In this document: piece after piece, positions 16,101 to 22,989 of the stretch
Layout of the letters: each line of letters starts with the position of its first letter
Numbering within the stretch: position 1 is the first letter of the stretch
Virus record (IMG/VR): IMGVR_UViG_3300036832_001461
Coordinates: 1-41,401 of that record
DNA: 41,401 nt
DNA from: a virus
Direction: 5' to 3' (one strand)
Position numbers and translations under genes: made by a program
The notes under the pieces: generated by a model
The model's input: the letters and a program-made list of their open reading frames with translations, nothing else
Told to the model about the DNA's origin: nothing
The model's database searches: none

Positions 16101-18907
16101 CCATGGGTTCTTACATCGGGCTGAACAGCGACATCATCAGCACTAACTATTTCGACAATATCCAGCTTTCCGGCACCAAGTATCCCAACATTCGCATTGG
16201 TGGCTTCAACGACAACTCGGTGGTGGCTACCTCGGGGATGATGCTGCACAACCTGGTGGTCAAGAACGAGACGCTCACCACTACCACCGTCAATGACTTC
16301 CTGTTCCATCCGCTGCCGTACTGCTCCAAGGGACAGTTCGCCTCCCAGGACCAGGGCAAGACCGTCAATGCCTATCTGCGCTTCAACCCCGGCTTCATCT
16401 CGACCGCCAACCCCTCCGGCATGGTCGGAGGCCAGCCCGCCTTCTACCCCAGCCTGTTCTGGAATCCGGTGGCCGGGGACTACCTGCTCACCACCGGCTA
16501 CCTGAAGGTGCCGCCCATCCTGGCCAAGTTCTGGAAGATCGAGATGACCAACCTGGCCCCCGAGCCCTACGAGGGCTTCCTGCCCACCCAGATCACGGTC
16601 CAGACCTTCTCGGCCACCACGGTGGGAGCCTCCACCTCGACGGCGTCCATCCCTGGCTACCAGGGCACCATGGACCCCGGCACGGCCACCCTCATCGCCT
16701 TGGGCCAGGGCCAGAACAACTGGATCAACACCGGCACGGGCGGAGCCCCGGTGAACGCGGCCGCCTCCAGCCTGCAGATGAGCCCCACCCAGGTCATGAT
16801 CTCCAAGGACCCCGGCGCGGCCCTGCAGATCGGCTCCGCCTCCTGGCTGTACAACTTCGCCAACATCCGCCAGGGCATGGACGCCCCCCGCTTCGCCAGC
16901 CCGAGCTTCCACACCTACCAGAACTCCGATGTGGCCTACACCGCCAAGGTGGCCTTCTTCTGTGGATTCAAGGAGATCCAGGCGGTGAGAACCTCGGTGT
17001 TAGCTCAGAATGACACCGATGTTTACTATGAGTATTTCCTCGATGAGATGTTTATTCAGTCCAATACCTTCCAGCAGAACCCCGGCGATCTGTTCACGCC
17101 CACCGACCCGGCCTTGACCTCCACGCTGCCCAACGTGGCCCAGTCGGTCAGCTTCATCTCCACCCATGACGTGACCGGCCTGCAGTTCGCCACCATCCAG
17201 TCCGACGCTGTCCAGGTGGTCCTGGATGACGACATGCGGAACCAGGCCCTGTCCAGCACCCCCTGGACCGATGTGGGCACCTGGCATGCGGTGGGGGACG
17301 TGTCTCCCGTGCAGATCACCTACTTCACCCGCACCAACTCCATCGTCTTCTCCCGTTCGAGTCAGTCCACCCAGCCCGCCCAGAGCGCCGGGGGCGCGGT
17401 GAGCGGGATCATCAACCCGCCCATCGTGCCGCCCCTGGAGACCTTCGGGACCTACGTGCTGCAGAACGTGCTGTCGGCCGAGGACTCGTCCTTCGAGGGC
17501 GGCACCATCGGTGATTACGTCGGGGTCAGTTGCAGTCTGGCCAACTCGACGGCCCAGGCCGTGGATGGCACCCATTCATTGATGCTGACCAATACGACCG
17601 CTGGTGATATGTATGCGCGCTTTCCGCATACCACCGTTCGCATACCTATTACACCGAGTCAAACCTACACTTTTCGTGCTGCCTTTCGTCCCAATACCAC
17701 GGTTCGACAGGTGGGTGCTTATATCCAGTGGTACAACGCCGCGGGCACCATGATAAGTCAGGCTCCTACCGTCACCGTGGCGGAGGTAGCCGGAGCCTGG
17801 ACGGACAGCATCGTCACGGCTACCTCTCCGGCCGGGGCCGTCACCGTCGATTTGCTCCTCTATGTGTTCGGGGCTGCCCTCAACGAGATCCACTACGTCG
17901 ATCGGGTCTCTTTCGTGGCCCCGGTGAAGCTCTCCAACGTGGGTCAGGCCGCCCAGACCTATGGCGGCATCTGCTCGGCCCCGTTGCTGCTGTCCCCGGC
18001 CGGACGGGCCTGGGTGGCGGTGCGCTACACGGTGGTCAGCGGGCTGACTCAGCCGTTGTTCGTGCAACTGGTGGACGCCATCACCGGCCGGTTGGTCTGG
18101 CAGGCCCAGACCTCGGGGGCGCAAGGGGCGGTGACCGAGTTCAGCGCCGTCTATGACATCGGCTCGGTGCCCAACCAGGACGTGACCCACTCGCTGTTCG
18201 TGCAACTGGTCCAGCAGGGTAAGACCAACGACGTGATCTCGGTCGATACCCTGTCGGTCTTCGATGAGTCCATCGTCTGGGAGTTCTCGGTGGACGGCGG
18301 GGTCACCTTCTGGCAGGGCCTGGACAACCGCAACAATCCCAACGGGGTGGTGAACTTCCCCATCCCCTCTCAGCAACTGGTCTGGCGCTGCAGTTGCTAC
18401 CGGGAGTCCATGCACGTCTCGGCCCTGCAGATCCGGCCCATCTACGAGGGTCAACTCAACGTGGACGCCAAGCCCTTCATGCAGGGGCCGAACCTGTCGG
18501 TGTTCGACACCACCCCCGACATCTACACCGACCCCATGTTCACCCAGTGGAGCAACCCGGTGCCGCGTTGGTGGTTCCTGGCCTTCAAGCAATATCCCAA
18601 TCTCTTCCCTGACGGCGTTCCCATTGTCAACGTCTTCTCTAACTTCTACAACCGAACCACTGCTGATAACATCAGTGGTATTACTGATTCTGCCATAGGT
18701 CAAGTCACGGCTAATCCCAGTGCATACGAGTTCCTTGGCACCAACTATCCCATGAGTGATTCTGCTACATGGACCAATGGTCATTTCACCAGGCCAACTA
18801 CCGACGATCTCTCCGGTACCTTCGGTGACTCTGTTAGCTTCTTTGTTGTCACTCCGGCGCAATATGACAACCTCATCTCTCCGACCATTCACAAAGGGAT
18901 CATTTAG
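13178..18907 (+). CDS. Giant gpI-like baseplate/tail fibre protein with lectin-like domains
   Basis: A 1909-residue protein with ribosome binding site AGGAG (13167-13171), 6 bases before ATG 13178. The first 180 residues resemble tail protein I of P2 (FRHFPAEIYDLSPHSNLVRF and the following helices), which links baseplate and fibre. At least two concanavalin A-like or LamG-like beta sandwiches follow (about 710-850 and 860-1010; WHHVVITVNGTTSVTMTMDG is typical). A carbohydrate-binding-module-like segment lies near 1440-1590 (EDSSFEGGTIGDYVGVSC start). It is probably the host-recognition organ. The last 100 codons and the segment 17570-17760 use A/T-ending codons, unlike the rest, as expected for exchanged binding domains. 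Confidence 0.75.
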   Translation: MSDLTPPGALQLTPGTPGSSSLQTITQPLLVPVQTDQRFRHFPAEIYDLSPHSNLVRFLRTLLGDAGAGQLRKRLVLSRLGQVLSSSYFYDLDAFYGALFGMQRDPDEQLSMNPYTDTASASDWRDAAQLDASYRQRLFQFGRAIAYGPTPVGMRLIAEAILSVTCDIYESFVYAANTAMTYLQMQSYTYSGLQAFTYAQLEGYTGNTPNALLMKQFIISPHRPVTQAEMYNVLQVIEQLKPADAIAQVVAQGPQVYTPVSVAGVWADSNYWEIQPAVTVTATGAATPYGTATPGTVLEPTVPPFNSYQGEQWFYQKDIAGALSYLQDFSQNVLATTDTQRIVWADGTYTDYLPTNAPLPWWMALLGRYTQDGVMAINPLSGRGTVNTSVSLSELTFDGLDVNALLAALGQQNINNLQLSTDSLSFWATDARPQDNDFREILEIRFGSFHNINAVSLDVAHFPQHVSVEYFDAPSGNWVPMLEHDIIDSVPTVLVNNEDYLLAKNHPQHYGQDHWFNLATKILPVNTQRIRVVLQRRSGHGPVYSYTTTQPDLNGGWATNQVPVPYSLAVRRFKAGFSIEGSADLPTPHVPATQVIGVGSDIIGSPISYSLYMEEPANAIKTNPVQWRCAPQPLASAVANFYLDVRTNTGAPQVIDRFYIDPTHLGVHATLYWSNDTPRTNQRHTAQDTPLLYPASNIVGNVIHVPTGLQFPTGTGTNGYIDVPNWALQWDPTQDWWVGFGFLANLAPTTGVLPLIDLLGIQISYGNGAFLVNPKDGTPTFGSAAALPLGAMVHLVVGYTVAQGWTIGYSFEGGNPVILTSQKLPGQFLGQIDTGNTSAQWHVQAGTGFASSSVQGNPTPSYVVPAHTVVSRSIGPQTTYAFDVWVPTGGLANFYFGCDVTGKGYMARVDTRGSASGIATTTSWTAWGAPTGTNTPGSANIWHHVVITVNGTTSVTMTMDGVVIYSGNLSGTLGPMGSYIGLNSDIISTNYFDNIQLSGTKYPNIRIGGFNDNSVVATSGMMLHNLVVKNETLTTTTVNDFLFHPLPYCSKGQFASQDQGKTVNAYLRFNPGFISTANPSGMVGGQPAFYPSLFWNPVAGDYLLTTGYLKVPPILAKFWKIEMTNLAPEPYEGFLPTQITVQTFSATTVGASTSTASIPGYQGTMDPGTATLIALGQGQNNWINTGTGGAPVNAAASSLQMSPTQVMISKDPGAALQIGSASWLYNFANIRQGMDAPRFASPSFHTYQNSDVAYTAKVAFFCGFKEIQAVRTSVLAQNDTDVYYEYFLDEMFIQSNTFQQNPGDLFTPTDPALTSTLPNVAQSVSFISTHDVTGLQFATIQSDAVQVVLDDDMRNQALSSTPWTDVGTWHAVGDVSPVQITYFTRTNSIVFSRSSQSTQPAQSAGGAVSGIINPPIVPPLETFGTYVLQNVLSAEDSSFEGGTIGDYVGVSCSLANSTAQAVDGTHSLMLTNTTAGDMYARFPHTTVRIPITPSQTYTFRAAFRPNTTVRQVGAYIQWYNAAGTMISQAPTVTVAEVAGAWTDSIVTATSPAGAVTVDLLLYVFGAALNEIHYVDRVSFVAPVKLSNVGQAAQTYGGICSAPLLLSPAGRAWVAVRYTVVSGLTQPLFVQLVDAITGRLVWQAQTSGAQGAVTEFSAVYDIGSVPNQDVTHSLFVQLVQQGKTNDVISVDTLSVFDESIVWEFSVDGGVTFWQGLDNRNNPNGVVNFPIPSQQLVWRCSCYRESMHVSALQIRPIYEGQLNVDAKPFMQGPNLSVFDTTPDIYTDPMFTQWSNPVPRWWFLAFKQYPNLFPDGVPIVNVFSNFYNRTTADNISGITDSAIGQVTANPSAYEFLGTNYPMSDSATWTNGHFTRPTTDDLSGTFGDSVSFFVVTPAQYDNLISPTIHKGII

Positions 18908-18965
18908 AACTGAGTGGAGGACTGGGGTTAGTGGTGATAGGATTGCCGTCGCGGAGGTGAGCCGG

Positions 18966-19280
18966 ATGTCGTCGCTGGAAGTGAGTCTGAACGTGGCCAT
19001 GGCACGGCTGCGCGTTATCGAGGAGGCTTTGCACGGCCAGCATGAGTGGTCCATGCGCTTCGTCAGCGCCAATCCCACCTGGCAGATCGAGGCTCAGGTC
19101 CACTTCTCCGACCAGGGGGTGCAGTTCCTCACCCCGGTCCCGGCTGGTATCAGCTATGCCACGGTCGAACTGCTCATGGATGACGAGGTCGTTCTGATTT
19201 GCACCGACCCTCATAGCTCGAATCATCCCTATCTGTACGTCTGGGGTTTAGACCTGGAGAGCTTCTCCTCAATAACGTGA
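18966..19280 (+). CDS. Unknown protein of 104 residues
   Basis: ATG 18966 was chosen because an almost perfect Shine-Dalgarno sequence, GGAGGTGA (18953-18960), lies 5 bases before it. The longer in-frame ORF beginning at 18756 would overlap the fibre gene and was rejected; GTG 18957 lies inside the ribosome binding site. An N-terminal helix (about 1-28) precedes a beta-rich part. The C-terminal LYVWGLDLESFSSIT ends in a GTGA overlap with the helicase gene, so the two are probably translated together. No family recognised. Confidence 0.65.
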   Translation: MSSLEVSLNVAMARLRVIEEALHGQHEWSMRFVSANPTWQIEAQVHFSDQGVQFLTPVPAGISYATVELLMDDEVVLICTDPHSSNHPYLYVWGLDLESFSSIT

Positions 19281-20869
19281 CCTACATCGCCCCTTTTGAC
19301 CTGAAACCCTTTCAGGTCGATCTGGTGGTTCAAGGGCTAACACAACCATCGCTGTGTATCGGGGCCGACTGTGGGGCGGGCAAGACCGCCATCGGCCTGT
19401 GCATCGCCTGCATGCTCCTGGACGAAGGCCAGATCGACCACGTCCTGCTGGAGTGCGAGAAGTCCAAGCTGGACGAGTGGGAGCAAGACCTGCGGACCTT
19501 CACCCGAGCATCGGTCGGTGTGCTGAGTGGGGGTCCGCAGAAACGCCAGGGGGTGATCACCGACCCGCCCCAGATCATCCTGGGAGTCTACGAGACCGTC
19601 CGGGCTGAGATCGCCCACCAGGAGAAGGTGCGGGTAGGTGGACGCGAGCGCAACAAGCTCATGCCGGGACCGCTGGCTCAGGTCCTGGCGGGCAAACGGA
19701 TCCTGATCATCTGGGACGAGGCCACGGCCAAGCTGGGGGCTGATCGGGGCTCGGCCATGTACCGCCACCATGAGCTACTGCTCAAGCACCTGCGAAAGAC
19801 GGGCTCGGTGCGGGTCATGCCCACCACCGCCACCGTGGTCGATCGAGATCCCGAAAGCTGGTTCAACCTGGCCCGGCTCATGGACCCCCCGGCGGCCGGG
19901 CGGGTGGAGGACTTCGAGACCCATCACGTCGGTCGGGACCGCTATGGCAAAGCCATCGTGTTCAAATGCCTGACTCCCGATGACTGCCCGCCGGGGGTGC
20001 CATCCCTGCAGGAGAAGATCGGTCATCTGGCCGTCTTTAAGTCCAAGTTCGATCCCGACATTTCCCAGTTTTTCCCCAAGATTGCTCCGCCTATTTCCAC
20101 TTACGTAGACCTGGGCCAGCGCCATCAGGAGTTCTACGAGATCATCGCCCAGACCGACGAGGACCATCGCGGTGACTGGCAGTGGAACCGCCAGCTATTC
20201 GGGGTGCTGCGCCAGATCGCCGGGCACCCGCTGGCCCTGGTCCGCAGTGTGGAGATGGCCCGCGCCGAGAAGCGGGACTTCCCCCAGGTGGCCTCCATGA
20301 TCGTGCGAGAGGTGGGTGTAGCGGGCCTGGAGGCCCTGGGGGCGGCCAAGCTGGACGTACTGGTGGACCGGCTCCACAAGGACGTGCGGGGCACCCAGGT
20401 CCTGGTCTTCACCTTCTACGGCCAGTCCATCCTGCCCCTGATCGAGGAGCGCCTGGTCAAGGAGGGCTTCGAGGTGGTGGTCAACCATGGTGGGCTGTCC
20501 TATGCCCAGCGCCGTCGGGCCATGGCCGACTTTCGAGACGGTGCCCAGATCTTCCTGTCCTCCGACGCCGGGTGCCGGGGCATCAACCTGCCCGAGGCCC
20601 AGTGGGTCATCAACTACGAGATGCCGTTGACGCACTCGAAGTGGTGGCAGCGCATCAACCGGGCGAATAGGCTGGACTCCCATCACCTCATCACCTACGT
20701 GAACGATCTGATCGTGCGGAACACCATCGAAGACGGGATCGTAGGGCTGGGGCTTAAGCGTCATGCTTGGTCGGACAAACTCACTGATGACAATGAGGAT
20801 GGGTCCAACTATCTTTCAGCAGACATTCGACGGCGGTTGATGAGGATCAGTCGCAAGCAAGGAGCGTAA
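19277..20869 (+). CDS. Superfamily 2 DNA helicase, SNF2/DEAD-like
   Basis: A 530-residue helicase, GTG start in a GTGA overlap. The N-terminal RecA-like domain holds a Q-like motif (LKPFQVDLV), Walker A GADCGAGKT (Lys36) and Walker B IIWDEAT (Asp147-Glu148). The C-terminal domain has the motif V-like region IFLSSDAGCRGINLPEAQWV and motif VI QRINRANR from residue 458, the arginine-finger motif. The motif arrangement is closest to SNF2/Rad54-type translocases as found in many large phages. It would remodel or unwind DNA in replication, recombination or transcription; which one cannot be told. It sits between the tail module and the noncoding block. Confidence 0.85.
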   Translation: MTYIAPFDLKPFQVDLVVQGLTQPSLCIGADCGAGKTAIGLCIACMLLDEGQIDHVLLECEKSKLDEWEQDLRTFTRASVGVLSGGPQKRQGVITDPPQIILGVYETVRAEIAHQEKVRVGGRERNKLMPGPLAQVLAGKRILIIWDEATAKLGADRGSAMYRHHELLLKHLRKTGSVRVMPTTATVVDRDPESWFNLARLMDPPAAGRVEDFETHHVGRDRYGKAIVFKCLTPDDCPPGVPSLQEKIGHLAVFKSKFDPDISQFFPKIAPPISTYVDLGQRHQEFYEIIAQTDEDHRGDWQWNRQLFGVLRQIAGHPLALVRSVEMARAEKRDFPQVASMIVREVGVAGLEALGAAKLDVLVDRLHKDVRGTQVLVFTFYGQSILPLIEERLVKEGFEVVVNHGGLSYAQRRRAMADFRDGAQIFLSSDAGCRGINLPEAQWVINYEMPLTHSKWWQRINRANRLDSHHLITYVNDLIVRNTIEDGIVGLGLKRHAWSDKLTDDNEDGSNYLSADIRRRLMRISRKQGA

Positions 20870-21222
20870 TGACCGCTAGCGCCATAATGGATCCGATTCG
20901 TGAGCGTATCCCCCGCTTGCTCGATGAACTGTCCTTCGGGGAGGACCTGCAGTGGGAAGCCAACGTGCAGTTGCAGCCCATCCCCGGCAATGGCATGGCT
21001 CCCATGGTGGGCATCATCCTGGTCATGAACTCGCCGGTTCTGGGCCAGGAGATCCTGGGGGCGGCGGCCGTCCCGTTGGGTTTAGCCCAGGCTGATGAAA
21101 CCCTTCTCGGCCAGCTACGTCAGATGTGGGAGGGCCTGTGCGCCCAGCGCTCTCAGATGCTGGGTCAGGCCAATCCCGGTGGCCCGTTTATCCTGCCGCC
21201 GCAGAACGGTAATCATCCTTGA
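20869..21222 (+). CDS. Unknown protein of 117 residues
   Basis: ATG 20869 overlaps the helicase stop (TAATG). The protein has an N-terminal amphipathic helix (MDPIRERIPRLLDELSFGED), a hydrophobic beta-like middle (MAPMVGIILVMNSPVLG) and a helical C-terminal third ending in a Pro/Gly/Asn tail. There is no zinc motif, signal peptide or recognised family. It is followed by a TTGA overlap with the next gene, which suggests translational coupling with the helicase operon. Confidence 0.6.
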   Translation: MTASAIMDPIRERIPRLLDELSFGEDLQWEANVQLQPIPGNGMAPMVGIILVMNSPVLGQEILGAAAVPLGLAQADETLLGQLRQMWEGLCAQRSQMLGQANPGGPFILPPQNGNHP

Positions 21223-21563
21223 TCATCAACCTTCGCAAGCGGTTTGAGTTGGCCGTGGGCAAGGTGATCACCGAGAGCTTCTCCGATGGTCCAGAGGACG
21301 TGTCCTGGTGGGTCAGCCTGGGTCAGGTCAACCTGGGTGAATGCGAGACTTGCGGCCACGATGTGATCAAGCCCTGCGCCAGCATTCATATCAACATCTT
21401 CAACAATGAAGACGAGCGTTTATGCGAGATCAACGCCGACATGCCCACCTTGTTGACGCCCGGTGATATTCGGGCCGCGACCAGGGAGTTGGTGGACGGG
21501 TATCGCATCGACGCCTTGGAGAACCGGCTGGCCGATCACGATCATGACCATGAGCAGGGTTAG
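21219..21563 (+). CDS. Unknown protein of 114 residues, last gene before the noncoding block
   Basis: Start TTG 21219 lies in a TTGA overlap with the previous stop; no ATG offers a better start near the N-terminus. The N-terminus is basic (LRKRFELAVGK), a CETCGHD motif near residue 41 could bind metal with other Cys/His residues, and the C-terminus is a His/Asp run (ADHDHDHEQG), also a possible metal site. No family recognised. The gene ends at TAG 21561-21563, where coding density stops for about 650 bases. Confidence 0.6.
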   Translation: MIINLRKRFELAVGKVITESFSDGPEDVSWWVSLGQVNLGECETCGHDVIKPCASIHINIFNNEDERLCEINADMPTLLTPGDIRAATRELVDGYRIDALENRLADHDHDHEQG

Positions 21564-21572
21564 AGCCTCTGC

Positions 21573-21600
21573 TTGACGGGACCACTTGAGGTGGTTTAGT
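21573..21600 (+). promoter_or_regulatory. Candidate promoter with a dyad in the spacer
   Basis: TTGACG (21573-21578) and TTTAGT (21595-21600) are separated by 16 bases and match the -35 and -10 consensus at 5/6 and 4/6 positions. The spacer contains ACCAC-TTGAG-GTGGT (21581-21595), an inverted repeat that could be an operator or a hairpin. Transcription from here would begin just before the long-range helix. It is a prediction from consensus only. Confidence 0.4.
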
Positions 21601-21617
21601 CTAAGCGCCCTGCATAG

Positions 21618-21737
21618 CTGTACCGGTCGGGCAGCCTTGGACGCTACTAAGGAGTGCTGCTTCCAAGGATCTGCTGTTTGAGTTCCCCAAGTCCAGCCAG
21701 GCGAAGTCCTGACGGGCTGTCTGACCACTCGGTACAG
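21618..21737 (+). ncRNA. Candidate structured RNA domain closed by a long-range helix
   Basis: CTGTACC (21618-21624) pairs with GGTACAG (21731-21737). Directly inside, GGTCGGGCAGC (21625-21635) pairs with GCTGTCTGACC (21716-21726) through 11 pairs, two of them G-U. The right strand has a 4-base bulge (ACTC). Inside this 18-pair helix, CCTTGG (starting 21635, sharing one base) pairs with CCAAGG (21663-21668) and contains a smaller ACT-AAGG-AGT hairpin. The G-U pairs favour RNA over a DNA dyad. It does not match tmRNA, RNase P, SRP RNA, tRNA or a group I intron core as far as can be judged by eye. The strand is assumed from the transcription direction of the neighbours. Confidence 0.5.
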
Positions 21738-21776
21738 GGCGATCACCTTTATCTCGCGAGGAGGGTGACCGTCAGG

Positions 21777-21916
21777 GTCTCCCCTACAGGAGACTCGGCT
21801 CCGACCAGGAGCCAGGCTTTCGCGCCCATTCGCGGATGCCCGGCTCCGGGAGTCGTCGGGCTTGGCCGGAGGCCAGACCCCACATGCCTTTCGAGGCCGC
21901 CGCAGGCGGCGTCCTC
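21777..21916 (+). ncRNA. Run of short perfect hairpins, possible second RNA domain
   Basis: Five hairpins follow one another. GTCTCC-CCTACA-GGAGAC spans 21777-21794 and GGCTCC-GACCA-GGAGCC spans 21797-21813. CGCG-CCCATT-CGCG spans 21821-21834, with CCCG-GCTC-CGGG (21839-21850) behind it. TGGCC-GGA-GGCCA spans 21863-21875. GCCGCC-GCA-GGCGGC spans 21896-21910, with GAGG/CCTC flanks to 21916. Such spacing of compact stems is unusual for phage intergenic DNA. None is followed by a T-run, so they are not intrinsic terminators. Confidence 0.45.
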
Positions 21917-21951
21917 TCAGGCTAGAAAGGTTTTGTGTCTATAAAGAGTTC

Positions 21952-22001
21952 AAAGGCTAACTTATATATGTTCGCGTATAAGGTTGGCCTTTAAGGGCCA
22001 A
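21952..22001 (+). promoter_or_regulatory. Two mutually exclusive hairpins, attenuator-like
   Basis: Hairpin A pairs 21952-21966 with 21977-21992: 15 pairs including one T-G wobble and one bulged G, with a 10-base loop TATGTTCGCG. Hairpin B is TTGGCC (21984-21989), loop TTTAAG, GGCCAA (21996-22001). The strand TTGGCC is shared, so only one of the two can form in a transcript. This switch-like geometry is seen in attenuators and riboswitches, but no T-tract follows and no known aptamer was recognised. It lies in the A/T-rich part of the block. Confidence 0.45.
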
Positions 22002-22014
22002 TAGACGCGCGCGT

Positions 22015-22032
22015 TCGGACAAATCGGACAAA
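22015..22032 (+). repeat. Tandem 9-base repeat TCGGACAAA x2
   Basis: TCGGACAAA occurs at 22015-22023 and again immediately at 22024-22032; TCGGACC at 22060-22066 is a partial third copy. Short direct repeats next to an A/T-rich stretch can be initiator or repressor binding sites (iteron-like). Confidence 0.5.
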
Positions 22033-22052
22033 GCCGTCCTCTCTAACATGAC

Positions 22053-22081
22053 TTGATAATCGGACCAGGGTGTGCTAAGCT
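22053..22081 (+). promoter_or_regulatory. Candidate promoter for the 22220 operon
   Basis: TTGATA (22053-22058), a 17-base spacer and TAAGCT (22076-22081) preceded by TGC, an extended -10 arrangement also seen at 23291-23299 (TGCTAACGT). The predicted start would be near 22088, inside a dyad, which gives a leader of about 130 bases before the TTG at 22220. Confidence 0.4.
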
Positions 22082-22102
22082 CTCCGGCGGAGAGTCCTGG
22101 TC
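22063..22102 (+). other. Nested dyad overlapping the candidate promoter
   Basis: GACCAGG (22063-22069) pairs with CCTGGTC (22096-22102) and encloses CTCTCC-GGC-GGAGAG (22080-22094), a 6-pair stem with a 3-base loop. It covers the spacer and -10 region of the candidate promoter, so it may be an operator or cruciform rather than a transcript structure. Confidence 0.45.
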
Positions 22103-22115
22103 TGTCTCCCCTGGT

Positions 22116-22127
22116 AAACGGCCGTTT
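22116..22127. repeat. Perfect 12-base palindrome AAACGGCCGTTT
   Basis: The 12 bases read the same on both strands without a spacer. This suits a dimeric DNA-binding protein. It lies about 30 bases downstream of the predicted transcription start and 93 bases before the next gene. Confidence 0.5.
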
Positions 22128-22219
22128 CCTCCCTCCGGGGAGGCAGGTGAGCCACCCAGGGAGGTTCAGCAGGTCAGGGCTCTCTGCCCGAAGAAATCCA
22201 CCACAACCCGGAGCATCCA

Positions 22220-22612
22220 TTGCCAATCAATATCGAGATAACCGACGACCAGATTCTGGTCACCGCCGAGAACGGCACCAGGGTTGCATTGTCCCGCCGC
22301 ACCGGCACCATCATCCCCCCACCGGCCTCCACCGGCACCCCGCTCAAGCTGCACAAGCCCCGTGCGCCCCGTGCCACCGCCCCCGACCAGATCAAGGTCA
22401 GCCCCCGCTGGATCCTGCGGGTGGGCGACTTCGTCCTGGGCCAGCACAAGCCCCGCGGCCGCAAGTTCCGGGCTCGGGTCAAGGCCATCAAGGTGGAGAA
22501 CGGCACCACCTACGTCCAGGTCCACGATCCTCGCAGTGGCGGTTGCTACCTCCTGGGCCTGGACCGCATCACCCGGCTGTCGGCCAAGGTGCAGAGGACC
22601 CTGGCGTCATGA
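22220..22612 (+). CDS. Unknown protein of 130 residues with SH3-like small barrel
   Basis: Start TTG 22220 has GGAG (22210-22213) 6 bases upstream; no nearby ATG in this frame. The N-terminal part (IEITDDQILVTAENGTRVAL) is beta-rich, a Pro/Lys/Arg-rich basic linker follows (about 35-60), and the C-terminal half (WILRVGDFVLGQHKPRGRKF and the strands after it) has the spacing of an SH3/KOW-like barrel. The basic linker suggests nucleic acid binding (inference). It is the first gene after the noncoding block and overlaps the next gene as ATGA. No named family recognised. Confidence 0.6.
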   Translation: MPINIEITDDQILVTAENGTRVALSRRTGTIIPPPASTGTPLKLHKPRAPRATAPDQIKVSPRWILRVGDFVLGQHKPRGRKFRARVKAIKVENGTTYVQVHDPRSGGCYLLGLDRITRLSAKVQRTLAS

Positions 22613-22974
22613 GCCACGCCGACGGCAAGACCAACTGGCCCCCTCGACCCGGCATCGACGGCACCTACCGGGACACCTGCATGGTCTGCATGCGGGCCAC
22701 CGACACCGCCCTGGCCTTCCGGGGCGAGGGGGAGTTCGTGGTGGCCGGGCTCATCTGCCTGGGCGTGCCCCACGACGACGCCATGCGGACGGTCGAGAAG
22801 GCTCCCAACCTGGACGACGTGACCATGACGGTGCGGGTCTGCGCCCGCTGCGTGGCCAAAGCCTCGGCCCCTTTCCCGCCCCCCAAGCTGATCCTGGAGG
22901 GTCACTCCATCCCCCTGGTGGCCCAGAGCCCCCAGCATCTGGGGGAAGGCGGCATCGCCCCCTACACGCCCTGA
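22609..22974 (+). CDS. Unknown protein of 121 residues with two CxxC motifs
   Basis: ATG 22609 in an ATGA overlap. CMVC near residue 25 and CARC near residue 80 could form one zinc site (zinc-ribbon-like), separated by a mixed helix and strand region. The C-terminus is Pro-rich. The longer in-frame ORF starting at 22072 overlaps the preceding gene and noncoding block and was rejected. No family recognised. Confidence 0.6.
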   Translation: MSHADGKTNWPPRPGIDGTYRDTCMVCMRATDTALAFRGEGEFVVAGLICLGVPHDDAMRTVEKAPNLDDVTMTVRVCARCVAKASAPFPPPKLILEGHSIPLVAQSPQHLGEGGIAPYTP

Positions 22975-22989
22975 CCCCAGCCGTCTAAA

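Larger units (their letters stand above)
21564..22219. other. 656-base noncoding block dense in inverted repeats
   Basis: No convincing gene is seen on either strand. A 96-codon frame at 21654-21944 has Pro/Arg/Ser-rich shadow composition and no ribosome binding site. Instead the block holds many perfect hairpins, described in the next entries. The left two thirds (21600-21920) are GC-rich and RNA-like; the right part starts with an A/T-rich stretch (about 21920-22060) with a tandem repeat, then more dyads up to the next gene. Possible roles are a structured noncoding RNA, a long regulated leader, a replication origin at the border of the structural and replication halves, or a combination. 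Confidence 0.75.

Noticed and set aside
21654-21944. A 96-codon + frame in the noncoding block
   Set aside because: Arg/Ser/Pro-rich with no ribosome binding site and full of hairpin-forming bases; structure explains the sequence better than coding.
21564-22219. tRNA, tmRNA or group I intron in the noncoding block
   Set aside because: No GGTTCGA-type T-loop with matching stems, no CCA end, no tmRNA start or end motifs, and no intron core elements were found by eye.
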